Shown here: positions 23,302-24,110 of the stretch, one piece after another
How the letters are laid out: every line of letters starts with the position of its first letter
Numbering within the stretch: position 1 is the stretch's first letter
DNA from: an uncultured Verrucomicrobiota bacterium
GTDB taxonomy: Bacteria; Verrucomicrobiota; Kiritimatiellia; RFP12; UBA1067
Reading direction: 5' to 3'
Assembly (NCBI GenBank): GCA_946631345.1
Contig: CAMPAA010000015.1
Location: forward strand, 1-24,110
Length of the DNA: 24,110 bases
Notes under the pieces: generated by a model
The model's database searches: none
Told to the model about the DNA's origin: nothing
Seen by the model: the letters and a program-made list of their open reading frames with translations, nothing else
Program-made: the position numbers and the translations under genes

Positions 23302-24110
23302 ATGAATGAACAAGTCAATCCAATTGAAGAGGATACCAAGAACCCTCTGCAGAAGTTCGGCGACGATCTTACGGCGCGGGCGCGCACAGGCAAGCTTGAC
23401 CCCGTGATTGGCCGCGACACGGAAATCCGTGACGTAATCAGGATCTTGTCGAGAAAAACGAAGAACAACCCTGTCCTGATCGGTGAGCCCGGCGTCGGCA
23501 AGACGGCCATAGTGGAGGGGCTCGCGCAGCGTATAGTGCGAGGCGACGTTCCGGAAGGGCTGAAGGACCGCACCGTGTTCTCTCTGGACATGACGGCGCT
23601 GATGGCTGGCGCAATGTATCGCGGACAGTTCGAGGAGCGGCTTAAGGCCGTGCTTAAGGCCATCAAGGAGTCGGAGGGGAAGATCATCCTCTTCATAGAC
23701 GAGATACACACTATCGTAGGCGCAGGCAAGACGGAAGGCAGCTCGGACGCCGGCAACATGCTCAAGCCGATGCTCGCGCGAGGCGAACTGCACTGCGTAG
23801 GCGCAACCACACTTGACGAGTACCGCAAATACATGGAGAAGGACGCCGCCCTCGAACGGCGCTTTCAGCCGGTGCAGGTCGATCCGCCAACGGAGGAGGA
23901 TTCCATCTCCATCCTGCGTGGCCTGAAGGAACGCTTCGAGAAGTACCACAACGTCCACATCCAGGATGCCGCGCTGGTGAATGCGGTCGTGCTTTCCTCA
24001 CGCTACATCCAGGACAGGTTCCTGCCTGACAAGGCGATTGACCTGCTGGACGAGGCGTGCGCCCGCATCCGCACCGAACTGGACTCCAAGCCGCAGGAGC
24101 TGGACGAGAT
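23302..24110 (+). CDS. clpB: ClpB-type AAA+ disaggregase lacking the N domain (3' truncated by window edge)
   Basis: The frame is open from ATG 23302 to the window end, giving 269 residues of the first AAA+ module. The first 14 residues lead directly into NPLQKFGDDLTARARTGKLD and VIGRDTEIRDVIRIL, which in normal ClpB lie after a roughly 140-residue Clp N-domain, so that domain is absent. Walker A GEPGVGKT is at residues 61-68, Walker B is ILFIDEIH, and VGATTLDEYRKYMEKD and ALERRFQPVQV follow as in ClpB. ClpC and ClpA share this module, but the sequence style is closest to ClpB; the middle domain is beyond the window. AAGGAG (23287-23292) precedes the ATG at nine bases; an earlier ATG at 23295 opens only a four-codon frame. 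A sigma-54-like promoter sits directly upstream. Confidence 0.88.
   Translation, partial: MNEQVNPIEEDTKNPLQKFGDDLTARARTGKLDPVIGRDTEIRDVIRILSRKTKNNPVLIGEPGVGKTAIVEGLAQRIVRGDVPEGLKDRTVFSLDMTALMAGAMYRGQFEERLKAVLKAIKESEGKIILFIDEIHTIVGAGKTEGSSDAGNMLKPMLARGELHCVGATTLDEYRKYMEKDAALERRFQPVQVDPPTEEDSISILRGLKERFEKYHNVHIQDAALVNAVVLSSRYIQDRFLPDKAIDLLDEACARIRTELDSKPQELDE

Noticed and set aside
23295..23309. ATG at 23295 as the clpB start
   Set aside because: It reads only four codons before a stop and is too close to the ribosome site; ATG 23302 is in the ClpB frame.

Overview
The window is a GC-rich, densely packed bacterial chromosome segment. All 21 genes are on the + strand, often with 1-17 bp overlaps or very short gaps. 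An LptF/LptG-family permease implies a Gram-negative envelope, and a twin-arginine signal peptide implies Tat export. Shine-Dalgarno sites are common. The gene mix is compatible with an uncultured gut-type member of the PVC group (Kiritimatiellota/Lentisphaerota), but that placement is inference from overall style, not from a marker gene. I see no rRNA, tRNA, CRISPR array, transposase, integrase or phage gene.

Layout. (1) 1-4097 is a run of five overlapping genes: the 3' end of a Gfo/Idh/MocA-type oxidoreductase, an unrecognised 177-aa protein, a ParA/Soj-type ATPase, a DtxR/MntR-type metal-dependent repressor, and a CstA carbon-starvation transporter. (2) 4162-6793 holds a sugar-porter MFS protein and a dicarboxylate/amino acid:cation symporter. 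(3) 6794-7332 is a 540-bp non-coding island with eight tandem hairpin units, a long GC-rich hairpin and the gnd promoter. (4) 7333-14694 holds gnd, an LptF/LptG permease, nusB, ribD, a PilB/GspE-type ATPase and a FucP-type sugar transporter. (5) 14840-19810 starts at a good extended -10 promoter and carries citrate synthase, argJ, a 527-aa EF-hand/membrane protein of unknown function, and NAD kinase. (6) 19824-23167 holds RNase III, a Tat-exported enolase-superfamily enzyme and a SAM methyltransferase. (7) 23302 to the window end is the 5' part of a ClpB-type AAA+ disaggregase that lacks the usual N domain and sits behind a convincing sigma-54-type promoter.

Together the genes serve central carbon metabolism (6-phosphogluconate dehydrogenase, citrate synthase), nutrient uptake (four transporters), cofactor and amino-acid synthesis (ribD, nadK, argJ), RNA metabolism (nusB, rnc), envelope biogenesis and stress response. 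I did not find a defence system or a clear new multi-gene machine. The parts most worth a second look are the sigma-54/clpB arrangement, the tandem hairpin island, the shared promoter architecture of gnd and gltA, the overlapping parA-dtxR-cstA operon and the EF-hand membrane protein.
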